Origin: Lentzea fradiae
Lineage (GTDB): Bacteria > Actinomycetota > Actinomycetes > Mycobacteriales > Pseudonocardiaceae
Assembly: GCF_900100955.1 (NCBI RefSeq)
Contig: NZ_FNCC01000013.1
Coordinates: 186,001-250,000, forward strand
DNA length: 64,000 bases
Reading direction: 5' to 3'
Shown: in pieces, positions 50,583 to 58,310 of the stretch
How positions within the stretch are numbered: the first letter of the stretch is position 1
Layout of the letters: the number at the start of each line of letters is the position of its first letter
Made by a program: the position numbers and the translations under genes
The notes under the pieces: model-generated
Told to the model about the DNA's origin: nothing
Databases searched by the model: none
What the model saw: the letters and a program-made list of their open reading frames with translations, nothing else

Positions 50583-50784
50583 GGCTCACCCCCCGACCGA
50601 GTTGATCTACCACACTCATTTTTACCGGAGCGGATGACGAAATAGTGAATACCGGACGCGGAGCACCGCCTCAGGAACGGAAACCACCCGAAAGGGTTTC
50701 CCTGTCTCACGCACCGGAACGGGTTCACCGGCCGTACAAGGTTCGTCCCAGATTCGTCCGAAACCCGGTCGCCACACTCGTCGC
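50583..50784. other. Divergent promoter region before ESX-type cassette
   Basis: This 202-bp stretch separates the small exported protein from the ESX-type cassette. A CACACT hexamer 6 nt before ATG 50785 could be a weak leaderless -10. A 7-bp stem lies at 50679-50701. No gene is seen. Confidence 0.4.
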
Positions 50785-51108
50785 ATGGTTGCAGGGGGAA
50801 GTGGCCTGACGGTGAACGAGGACAACGTCCTCGCGATAGGTGCGGCGTTCCACGCGGAGGCCGAGCGGATCGACGGTCTCGTCGGCACGTTCGCCGGGCA
50901 GATGGTGACGAGGCCGGCTCTGGGGGACCCGGCGAGCGCCGACTACGCGGCCGCGCTGAGCGGGCTGCTCGTGCACAACCCGGACTCGTACCTCGTGCGG
51001 GCGCGCGAGTACGTGGCCGAGCTGCGCGGGGTGGCGGCGGAGTGCGAGGCGTCGGCTCGGGCCTACGGCTTCACCGACGAGGAGATCCGGACAGCGTTCA
51101 GGGGGTGA
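50785..51108 (+). CDS. PE-like small helical protein of ESX-type cassette
   Basis: This 107-residue protein is nearly all helical (VNEDNVLAIGAAFHAEAERIDGLVGTFAGQM, then SYLVRAREYVAELRGVAAECEASARAYGFTDEE), resembling PE/EspC-like partners encoded before PPE-type genes. It may dimerise with the PPE-like product for type VII export. ATG 50785 is used; GTG 50812 is an alternative. Its stop overlaps the next start (GTGA). No SxG-type PE signature is certain, so the assignment rests on shape and context. Confidence 0.72.
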   Translation: MVAGGSGLTVNEDNVLAIGAAFHAEAERIDGLVGTFAGQMVTRPALGDPASADYAAALSGLLVHNPDSYLVRAREYVAELRGVAAECEASARAYGFTDEEIRTAFRG

Positions 51109-52412
51109 ACGAGGTGATCGGGTACTACCGGTACGAGGGTTATCCGCTCGAGCAGAAGATCGGCTGGATCAGGGACGGCGCCGGGCCGTCCGCGCTCAGC
51201 GGAGCGCAGGACGCCCTGGTCGGCCTGACCACGGCACTGGCCGACTCGGAGGAGCGGCTGCGCAGGCTCGTGGAGGAGCTGGGGGGCTCCTGGAAGGGTG
51301 CCGCGGCGGAGAACGCGGGGAAGTCGGTGCGCCGCGCGCTGACGTGGTCGGGCGACTCCGGACAGGTCACGGGGGACGCGAAGACGAGCGTCGACCTGCA
51401 GGCCGAGCAGGTGGCGCTGACCCGCAACCTCACGCCGGGCTGCGCGCCGGGATCGCCGGAGTACGGGCTCGACGACGCGCTGGCGGACGGCTTCAACGCC
51501 GTCACCGGCGGGTTGTTCGACGTGCAGACCAACTTCGACGAGCAGGCGGCCAAGCGGCGGGCGCTGGAGGAGCAGGTCGACCGCGTCCTCTACGCCCACG
51601 AGGCCGCCTCCCGCACGAACCTGGCGGCCGTTCCGGCGCTGGCCGAGGTTCCCAAGGTCACGACCCGCTCCGAGCCGCCGGCGACCGACTGCCTGCCGGT
51701 CGTCCCCGTGCGGACGACCGACGAGCCGCCGCCGTCCATCGGCGAGCGCGAGGAAGAGGTGCGCAAGGACGAGAAGACTTCCGAGCGTTCGGCGGAGGAC
51801 CGCAAGACCAGCCGGAAGGAAGGCGAGGACGACGGCAAGCCCGGCCAGGTGGAGCCGGAGCGCGAACGCACGACCACTGCGGCCCACGCGACGTCTCCGC
51901 CCGAGACCAGGCAACAGCCGGTCGCGGAGCCGCAGCAGCAGAACCAGAACAACACCCGGCCCAGCACCGTCCACACCGGACTGCCGGCGGTCGGCAGAGC
52001 CGAGGCGGGAAGACCCGGTGCGGGCTCGCCCTTCTCCCCCGGCCCGCTCACCACGAGCGGGTCCGGTGGCCGGGTGGGAGCGGGCCGGTCGGCGGGCACG
52101 GGTTCGAGCAGCGGGCGGGCAGGCGGTACCGGTGTCGTCGCCTCGGCGGGCAGGGGGCCCGAACAGCCGAGGACGCCCGGCGGCGGCACCGCCGTCCGCT
52201 CCGCTCCGGCACCGGGTTCGTCCTCCGCTCGGCCGGGCGCTCCCGGCCAGCCGCGCGGAGGTCTGACGGGTGCGGGCTACGGACCGCAGGGCGTGGCGCA
52301 GCGGGAGGAAGACGCCGAGCACTCGGACAGGTACTACGCGCGCAACGACGACATCTTCGGACTGGCCGACCTGGGCGCCGCGCCCACCGTGCTGGGTGAG
52401 GAGCCGGGATGA
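51105..52412 (+). CDS. PPE-like protein with Pro/Gly-rich C-terminal half
   Basis: This 435-residue protein has a helical N-terminal domain (about 1-170) with a WxG turn (GGSWKGAAAENAGKSVRRAL, about 65-85), like PPE/WXG proteins of type VII systems. A long low-complexity Glu/Lys/Arg and then Pro/Gly/Ser/Thr-rich region follows. The conserved-looking end RYYARNDDIFGLADLGAAPTVLG recalls C-termini of Pseudonocardiales PPE-like proteins. It is probably exported as a heterodimer with the PE-like product and recognised by the EspG gene product that follows. The start overlaps the previous stop by 4 nt. Confidence 0.8.
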   Translation: MNEVIGYYRYEGYPLEQKIGWIRDGAGPSALSGAQDALVGLTTALADSEERLRRLVEELGGSWKGAAAENAGKSVRRALTWSGDSGQVTGDAKTSVDLQAEQVALTRNLTPGCAPGSPEYGLDDALADGFNAVTGGLFDVQTNFDEQAAKRRALEEQVDRVLYAHEAASRTNLAAVPALAEVPKVTTRSEPPATDCLPVVPVRTTDEPPPSIGEREEEVRKDEKTSERSAEDRKTSRKEGEDDGKPGQVEPERERTTTAAHATSPPETRQQPVAEPQQQNQNNTRPSTVHTGLPAVGRAEAGRPGAGSPFSPGPLTTSGSGGRVGAGRSAGTGSSSGRAGGTGVVASAGRGPEQPRTPGGGTAVRSAPAPGSSSARPGAPGQPRGGLTGAGYGPQGVAQREEDAEHSDRYYARNDDIFGLADLGAAPTVLGEEPG

Positions 52413-53125
52413 TCGCGTTGTCCACCACCGAGTTCGAGGTGTGCTGGCAGGTGCTGGGCCTCGGCCCGCTGCCGCTCGTGCTGCACCTGCCGAGCGAGGG
52501 CCGCACGGAGGCCGAACGCCGGGAGGTCGTCGCACAGGCCGCGCGGGTGCTGCGCCACCCCGGCCTCCGGCCCCACCTCACGACGCTGGCGGCGCACGAC
52601 TGGGCGGTGGACAGCCGGGTGCTCGGTGCCCGGCGGCTGCGGGCCAGGGGTGCCGCCGCCGGCACGCGCGGCGTGATCGCCGTGCACGAGGGCGACCACG
52701 TGGTGCTGCGGCCGATGGCGGCCGACACGGTGGTCATGGGCATGGCGCTGCTGGCCGGTGACGTGCCCGCCGCTCCCGGCACCGCGGTGAACGTGCGGGC
52801 CGACGCCCTGGACCGGGTCCGCGAGCCGCACCGGCTGGGCGAGACCCTGCTGGCGCTCGGGGAACGTCCCGCCGACGTGCGCGGTCTCGAACGGCTCTGC
52901 GCGGGGGCGCACACCAGGGGGCAGTTCAGCGTGCCTGCCGTCAAGGACGTCGTGGCGTTCCACGACACCCCGGCCGGCCGCTGTCTGCAGCTGCGGCGCG
53001 ACGGGTGGGTGACCGTGCTGCCCGCGTCGACCACGCAGCTGGCCGACCGCATCGGGCAGCTGTTGCACGGAGAGGGGGGAAGGCGTGCAGGGCAAGGAGG
53101 TCGACATCCAGCTGTTGCGCGATGA
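52409..53125 (+). CDS. EspG-family ESX chaperone
   Basis: This 238-residue protein is of the EspG family (FEVCWQVLGLGPLPLVLHLPSEGRTEAERREVV, LRPMAADTVVMGMALL, GRCLQLRRDGWVTVLPAS). EspG proteins bind PE-PPE pairs in the cytosol and keep them export-ready. ATG 52409 overlaps the PPE-like stop as ATGA. Its last 41 bp overlap the next gene. No EccC, EccD or mycosin is in the window, so the export machinery must be elsewhere. Confidence 0.88.
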   Translation: MIALSTTEFEVCWQVLGLGPLPLVLHLPSEGRTEAERREVVAQAARVLRHPGLRPHLTTLAAHDWAVDSRVLGARRLRARGAAAGTRGVIAVHEGDHVVLRPMAADTVVMGMALLAGDVPAAPGTAVNVRADALDRVREPHRLGETLLALGERPADVRGLERLCAGAHTRGQFSVPAVKDVVAFHDTPAGRCLQLRRDGWVTVLPASTTQLADRIGQLLHGEGGRRAGQGGRHPAVAR

Positions 53126-53405
53126 GGCGGAGAACGCCGAGTCCGCCCGGCAGATGCTCCGGTCGGCCCGGTACCGGCTGACGACCGTGCGCGACCTGTT
53201 CGGCGGCGACCACTGGGGTACGTCGCCGGAAGGGCAGGCGCTGAAGAACAGCCTGCTGGCGGTCGTGGACCACCGGCTGGCCGAGGTCGATCAGCTCGTC
53301 GCGGCGGCGGAGAAGATCGCCGTCGGACTGGCGGAGACCGCCGACCTCGAGGAGAAGACCGAGCAGGAGGTCGGGGACAGCTTCCGGAAGGTGATGCCCC
53401 GATGA
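53085..53405 (+). CDS. Helical ESX-type small protein
   Basis: This 106-residue helical protein (QLLRDEAENAESARQMLRSARYRLTTVRDLF, HWGTSPEGQALKNSLLAVVDHRLAEVDQLV) has a WG turn between helices, as in WXG100-type proteins. GTG 53085 lies 41 bp inside the EspG gene, with a strong GGGGGGAAGG site just upstream. Its stop overlaps the next ATG. It probably pairs with the following protein. Confidence 0.78.
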   Translation: MQGKEVDIQLLRDEAENAESARQMLRSARYRLTTVRDLFGGDHWGTSPEGQALKNSLLAVVDHRLAEVDQLVAAAEKIAVGLAETADLEEKTEQEVGDSFRKVMPR

Positions 53406-54106
53406 CCTCCCGGAACAAGGAGCACCAGGAGCTCCTGCTCACTCCGCAGGTGACGGCGTTGCTGTTCGCGATGGGCTTCGACCCGGCCGCCGACGTCGAG
53501 AAGCTCAACATCGACTACGACCTCTACGCCAAGGGCGAGGACCAGGTGGAGGCCGCCTACCGCGAGGTCCGCGGCGCCACCGACGTCCTGGCGCGCGTGC
53601 GCGACGAGGTCGGGGCGAGGTGGACGGGCAGCGCCGCCGAGCAGTTCGACCGCTACGCCGAGAAGGTCGTCTCGGCGGGCGCCGCCGAACGGGGCCTGCT
53701 CGACGCGCAGGACAAGGCGACGACCGAGTTCTTCGAAGAGATCAAGAAGAACGTGCAGGAGGCGCACGACGCGATCATGAAAGCGGTTTCCGGGGCGATG
53801 TTCGTCATCAACCCCGCGATGTCGTTCGCCGTGGAGCTCGGACGCCTGTTCAACGGCACCGGTGACGCCCCGGGGCTTGCGCTGCCGACCGACGTCTACG
53901 CGGCGATCGAGGAGGTGGCCAAGGCGCTGGGGCAGATCGTCGACCTGCCCAAGAAGTTCGGCGAGGCGAAGTTCGACAGCGACATCGGCTCGTTCGCGTT
54001 GAACGACACCGCCGACTTCCGGATCTCGGCCGACCACTCCGACGGACGGGTTCCCACCGGGCTCGACGACAACGAAAAGGACGTGGACGCCTGGAAGGAG
54101 CGCTGA
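53402..54106 (+). CDS. WXG100-like protein with extended C-terminus
   Basis: This 234-residue protein has a central helical hairpin with the WxG-type turn ARWTGSAAEQFDRYAEKV (about 76-92). Another long helix follows (FFEEIKKNVQEAHDAIMKAVSG), then a hydrophobic stretch (AMFVINPAMSFAVEL) and a polar tail with Asp/Lys. It is longer than simple WXG100 proteins and may carry an effector-like or structural C-terminal region. ATG 53402 overlaps the previous stop as ATGA. The SARP gene starts 19 bp after its stop. Confidence 0.78.
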   Translation: MTSRNKEHQELLLTPQVTALLFAMGFDPAADVEKLNIDYDLYAKGEDQVEAAYREVRGATDVLARVRDEVGARWTGSAAEQFDRYAEKVVSAGAAERGLLDAQDKATTEFFEEIKKNVQEAHDAIMKAVSGAMFVINPAMSFAVELGRLFNGTGDAPGLALPTDVYAAIEEVAKALGQIVDLPKKFGEAKFDSDIGSFALNDTADFRISADHSDGRVPTGLDDNEKDVDAWKER

Positions 54107-54125
54107 ACCGTGGCATCTTGGCCTC

Positions 54126-56792
54126 ATGGGGATGGGGTTCGAGGTGCTGGGGGACGTGGGGGCGCGGGTCGACGGCAGATGGCTCGACCTCGGGCACGCC
54201 CGGCAGCGGTGCGTGCTCGCCGTGCTGGCGCTGGAGGCGAACCGGGTCGTGCCCGCGGACCGGTTGATCGACCGCGTGTGGGGTGAGAACGCGCCGCACG
54301 GTGCGCGCACGACGCTGTACGGCTACCTCTACCGCCTGCGCCGGCTGCTGCCCGAAGGCGTCATCGTGCGGCGCGGCGGCGGTTATCTCCTCGCTGTGCC
54401 ACCGGAGGCGGTCGACGCGCACCGCTTCACCGCGCTGGTGGAACGGGCCAGGGCCACCGGCGACCTCGCGCTGTTCGACGAGGCGCTGGCGCTGTGGCGC
54501 GGCGAGGCGCTCGCCGGTCTGGACACGCCGTGGCTGACCGAGGTCGCGGCCGGCCTCGACCGCGCCCGGCTGGCCGCCGAGCTGGACCGGGCGGACCTGG
54601 CACTGGCACAGGGAAAACACCTGGCCGTCGCCGCGCAGCTGCCCGCGCTGGCCGAGGCCAACCCGTTGGACGAACGCCTCGCCGCGCAGCTGATCGTCGC
54701 CCTGCACGCGAGCGGGCGGCGGGCGGAAGCCCTGGAGCACTACCACCTCGTGCGTTCCCGGCTCGTCGAGGAGCTGGGCACCGAACCGGGCGAGCTGCTG
54801 CGGGAGGTGCACCTGCGGGTGCTCGGCGAAGGCCACTCCCCCGTCCCCCGCCAGCTGCCCGGTGCGCCCACGCCGTTCGCCGGACGCGTCGAGGAGCTGG
54901 CCGAGCTGGACAAGATGTTCGGTGCCACGAACGTCGTGGCCGTCGGCGGCACCGGCGGGGTCGGCAAGACGTGGCTCGCGCTGTGCTGGGCCCACCGCGG
55001 GCTCGACCGGTTCCCGGACGGCCAGCTGCACGTCGACCTGCACGGCTTCGACCCGGTGACCGGGCCGACGCCCCCCGCCACCGCCCTGCGCCGCCTGCTC
55101 GACGGGCTCGGCGTCCCGGCCGAGGGCGACGCGGACGTGCTCGCGGCCCGGTTCCGCAGCGCCGTGGCGGGCAAGCGGCTCCTGGTGCTGCTCGACAACG
55201 CCCAGGACGAGGACCAGGTCGTGCCGTTGCTGCCGGGCGACCCCGGCTGCGCGGTGCTGATCACCAGCCGGAGGCAGCTGTCCGGCCTGGCCGCCCGCCA
55301 CGGCGCGCAGCTGTTGTCGCTCGGCACGATGTCACCGCCGGAGTCGGCCGGTGTGCTCGCCGGACATCTGGGCGCGGACCGGCTGGCGGCGAACCCCGTC
55401 GCGGTGGAAGCGATCCTGGACCACTGCGCGGGGCTGCCGCTGGCGCTGGGCATCGCCGCGTCCCGTGCGGCCGTCCACCAGGACCTGCCGTTGTCCGTGC
55501 TGGCCGAGGAGTTCCAGGAAGATCGGCTCGACTCGCTGCGGTCCGTTTTCGCGTCTTCGGTGCGCGCCCTGGACTCCGAGGCGGCCGAGGTGTTCCGCTC
55601 GGTCGCGGCGGCGCCGGGGCCGGACATCGAGGTGCGGTCGGCCGCCGCCCTCACCGGCCTGCCGAAGGTGCGGACGGCGTTGCGGCGCCTGGAGAACGCG
55701 CACCTGGTCCTCCGGCGCGGTGCGGCGCGCTACCGGATGCACGACCTGGTCCGCCTTCACGCCACCGAGCTCGGAGCGGACCTCGCCGCGGTCCGGCGGC
55801 TCGTCGAGTTCTACGTCGAGACCGCGTGGGCGGCGGACTCCGTCTTCAACAAGCCCACGGTCGGCGCGCCGGGCAAGGCCGTGCCGCTGGAGTTCGCGAA
55901 CGCCGAGGAGGCGCGGGCGTGGCTGAGCGCGGAACACGCGTGCCTGCTGGCCGCGCAGGCGTGGGCGGAACGGCACGACATGCCGGACGCGGTGTGGCAC
56001 CTCGCCTGGTTCCTCGACCAGTTCCACTGGCGGCACGGGCTGCTGGCCGCCCACCTGGAGGTGTGGCAGGCGGCCGGCCGGGTGGACGTGGACGACTGGC
56101 GGCGCGCGCAGGGGCACCGCCGCTACAGCCACGTGCTGATGCGGGCCGGGCGGTTCGACGAGGCGCTGGACGAGCTGAACGCGGCGCTCGTGGTGCACGA
56201 ACGCACCGGGTCGGCGCTCGACCAGGGACACGTGTTCCACGACATCGCGGCGATCCTCGGGCACTCCGGCGACCTCGCGCGGGCGATCGAGCACGCCGAA
56301 CGGTCACTGCCCTTCTACCGCGCGGCCGAGAACGCCACGCAGTGGGAGGCCAACGCGCTCAACACGCTGGGCTGGTTCCTGGCCAAGGCGGGCGAGCACG
56401 AACGCGGCCGCGTCCACTGCGCGCAGGCCGTCGCCCTGTGCCGGGCCGCGGGCTACCCGGACGGCCAGGCCGCCGCCCACGACAGCCTCGGCCACATCGC
56501 GCACACCACCGGCGCGCACCGCAGGGCGCTCGGCCACTACCGCCAGGCGTTGCGCCTGCGCCGCGAGCTGGGCGACCCGTACGAGGAGGCGGACGCCTTG
56601 CTGTCACTGGGAAAGGTGCACACCGCGCTGGGCGAGCACGCGCAGGCGCACGAGCTGTGGAGGACGGCCGCCGGCCTCTACCGCGGCCAGGGCAGACAGA
56701 CCGAGCTCACCGAGGTGACGCGGCTCCTCGAACAGGCGAACGCCCCGGTCGACGCCGTTGTCGGCCGGGGCGTTCATGCTGCTCTCCGCTGA
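54126..56792 (+). CDS. AfsR-like SARP regulator (BTAD-NB-ARC-TPR), second copy
   Basis: This 888-residue regulator has the winged helix (LGHARQRCVLAVLALEANRVVPADRLIDRVWG), the BTAD domain (about 95-245) and an NB-ARC ATPase with Walker A GTGGVGKTW (about 275). A TPR-rich C-terminus (about 640-880) follows. It lies 19 bp after the WXG-like gene and could be read with the cassette, or from its own weak -10 (CATCTT, 6 nt before ATG 54126). ATG 54132 is an alternative start. The end of the coding sequence contains the hairpin that terminates gltBD from the other strand. Confidence 0.93.
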   Translation: MGMGFEVLGDVGARVDGRWLDLGHARQRCVLAVLALEANRVVPADRLIDRVWGENAPHGARTTLYGYLYRLRRLLPEGVIVRRGGGYLLAVPPEAVDAHRFTALVERARATGDLALFDEALALWRGEALAGLDTPWLTEVAAGLDRARLAAELDRADLALAQGKHLAVAAQLPALAEANPLDERLAAQLIVALHASGRRAEALEHYHLVRSRLVEELGTEPGELLREVHLRVLGEGHSPVPRQLPGAPTPFAGRVEELAELDKMFGATNVVAVGGTGGVGKTWLALCWAHRGLDRFPDGQLHVDLHGFDPVTGPTPPATALRRLLDGLGVPAEGDADVLAARFRSAVAGKRLLVLLDNAQDEDQVVPLLPGDPGCAVLITSRRQLSGLAARHGAQLLSLGTMSPPESAGVLAGHLGADRLAANPVAVEAILDHCAGLPLALGIAASRAAVHQDLPLSVLAEEFQEDRLDSLRSVFASSVRALDSEAAEVFRSVAAAPGPDIEVRSAAALTGLPKVRTALRRLENAHLVLRRGAARYRMHDLVRLHATELGADLAAVRRLVEFYVETAWAADSVFNKPTVGAPGKAVPLEFANAEEARAWLSAEHACLLAAQAWAERHDMPDAVWHLAWFLDQFHWRHGLLAAHLEVWQAAGRVDVDDWRRAQGHRRYSHVLMRAGRFDEALDELNAALVVHERTGSALDQGHVFHDIAAILGHSGDLARAIEHAERSLPFYRAAENATQWEANALNTLGWFLAKAGEHERGRVHCAQAVALCRAAGYPDGQAAAHDSLGHIAHTTGAHRRALGHYRQALRLRRELGDPYEEADALLSLGKVHTALGEHAQAHELWRTAAGLYRGQGRQTELTEVTRLLEQANAPVDAVVGRGVHAALR
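56738..56775 (-). terminator. gltBD terminator inside the SARP coding end
   Basis: GAACGCCCCGG (56738-56748) pairs perfectly with CCGGGGCGTTC (56765-56775), loop 16 nt, 30 nt past the gltD stop. It lies wholly within the last codons of the converging SARP gene. Confidence 0.65.
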
Positions 56793-56804
56793 CTGACTCC
56801 GTTG

Positions 56805-58310
56805 TCAGACCACAGCGAGCGGAAGCTGGTTGGGGATGACGGGCGACGGCAGGCTCGACGCGCCCGTGAGGAACTTGTCGACGGCGTTCGCCACCGACCG
56901 GCCCTCCGCGATGGCCCACACCACGAGGGAGGCGCCGCGGTGGGCGTCACCGCAGACGAACACGCCGGGCGCGGTCGTCTGCCAGTCCGAGCCGCACGAG
57001 ATGGTGCCGCGCGTCGTGAGCGAGATGTCCAGGTCGTCCAGCAGGCGCATGTGCTCGACGCCCTCGAAGCCGATCGCCAGCAGCACCAGGTCCGCTGGCA
57101 GGACCTCGATCTCGTCGGACACCGGGATGACCTGGCGGCGGCCGGACGAGTCCTTCTCGACGCGCACCTGCTGCAGCTCGATGAACCGCACGTGGCCGTC
57201 GTCGTCGCCCACGAAACGCTTGACCGCCACGGTGAAGCGGCGTTCGCCCGCCTCCTCGTGCGCCGGGTAGGTGCGCAGGATGTGCGGCCACACCGGCCAC
57301 GGCGACCTGTCGTCGTCGCGCACGGAAGGCGGCATCGGGTACTGGTCGAGCTGCGTCACCGACAGCGCGCCCTGGCGGGTCGCGGTGCCGTAGCAGTCGG
57401 CGCCCGTGTCGCCACCGCCGATGACGATGACGTGCTTGCCCTCGGCGGAGATCTCCGACGGGCCGTCGCCCTCGCACGCGCGGTTCGCGGGGACCAGGTG
57501 GTCCATCGCGAGGTGCACGCCCTTGAGCTCGCGGCCCGGCGTCGCCTTGTCGTCACGGCCGCGCAGCGCGCCCACGGCGAGCACGACGGCGTCGAAGTCG
57601 GCGCGCAGCTGCTCGACGGTGATGTCGACGCCGACCTCGCAGCCGGTGACGAACTTGGTGCCCTCACGGCGCAGCTGCGCGAGCCTGCGGTCGAGGACCT
57701 TCTTCTCCATCTTGAACTCGGGGATGCCGTACCGCAGCAGGCCGCCGAGCCGGTCGTCCCGCTCGTAGACGGTGACCTCGTGGCCGGCGCGGGTCAGCTG
57801 CTGCGCCGCGGCGAGACCGGCGGGACCGGAACCGACGACGGCGACGCGCTTGCCCGTGGACACCGCGGCGTGGGACGGCTTGACGTACCCGCCCTCCCAC
57901 GACATCTCCGCGATGGTCTCCTCGACCCGCTTGATCGCGACGGCACCGCCGGAGTCGTGCGAGATCGAGAGGACGCACGCCGCCTCGCACGGCGCCGGGC
58001 ACAGCCTGCCCGTGAACTCCGGGAAGTTGTTGGTGGCGTGCAGGCGGTCGGAGGCCAGCTCCCAGTCGCCGCGGCGCACCAGGTCGTTCCACTCGGGGAT
58101 CAGGTTCCCGAGCGGGCAACCGGCGGTTCCGCTGTGGCAGAACGGGATGCCGCAGTCCATGCACCGCGTCGCCTGCGTGCGCACGGCGGCGTTGCGCTCC
58201 TCCTGGTCCTCCTGGAGGTAGACCTCGTTCCAGTCCTGCAACCGCTCCGGCTTCGGGCGCTTGGGCGCGTCCGAGCGGGAGTACTTCATGAAACCCTGTG
58301 GATCAGCCAC
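56805..58310 (-). CDS. gltD: Glutamate synthase small (NADPH) subunit
   Basis: The beta subunit of GOGAT passes electrons from NADPH via FAD and Fe-S clusters to the large subunit. The 501-residue protein has N-terminal cluster cysteines (CMDCGIPFCHSGTAGCPLGNLIPEW, then CPAPCEAAC). FAD motif VVGSGPAGLAAAQQL (about 150) and NADPH motif VIGGGDTGADCYGTATRQG follow. The end includes GVFVCGDAHRGASLVVWAIAEGR. GTG 58310 overlaps the gltB stop by 8 nt (GTGGCTGA). ATG in frame at MKYSRSD is a later alternative. Confidence 0.96.
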   Translation of the reverse strand: MADPQGFMKYSRSDAPKRPKPERLQDWNEVYLQEDQEERNAAVRTQATRCMDCGIPFCHSGTAGCPLGNLIPEWNDLVRRGDWELASDRLHATNNFPEFTGRLCPAPCEAACVLSISHDSGGAVAIKRVEETIAEMSWEGGYVKPSHAAVSTGKRVAVVGSGPAGLAAAQQLTRAGHEVTVYERDDRLGGLLRYGIPEFKMEKKVLDRRLAQLRREGTKFVTGCEVGVDITVEQLRADFDAVVLAVGALRGRDDKATPGRELKGVHLAMDHLVPANRACEGDGPSEISAEGKHVIVIGGGDTGADCYGTATRQGALSVTQLDQYPMPPSVRDDDRSPWPVWPHILRTYPAHEEAGERRFTVAVKRFVGDDDGHVRFIELQQVRVEKDSSGRRQVIPVSDEIEVLPADLVLLAIGFEGVEHMRLLDDLDISLTTRGTISCGSDWQTTAPGVFVCGDAHRGASLVVWAIAEGRSVANAVDKFLTGASSLPSPVIPNQLPLAVV

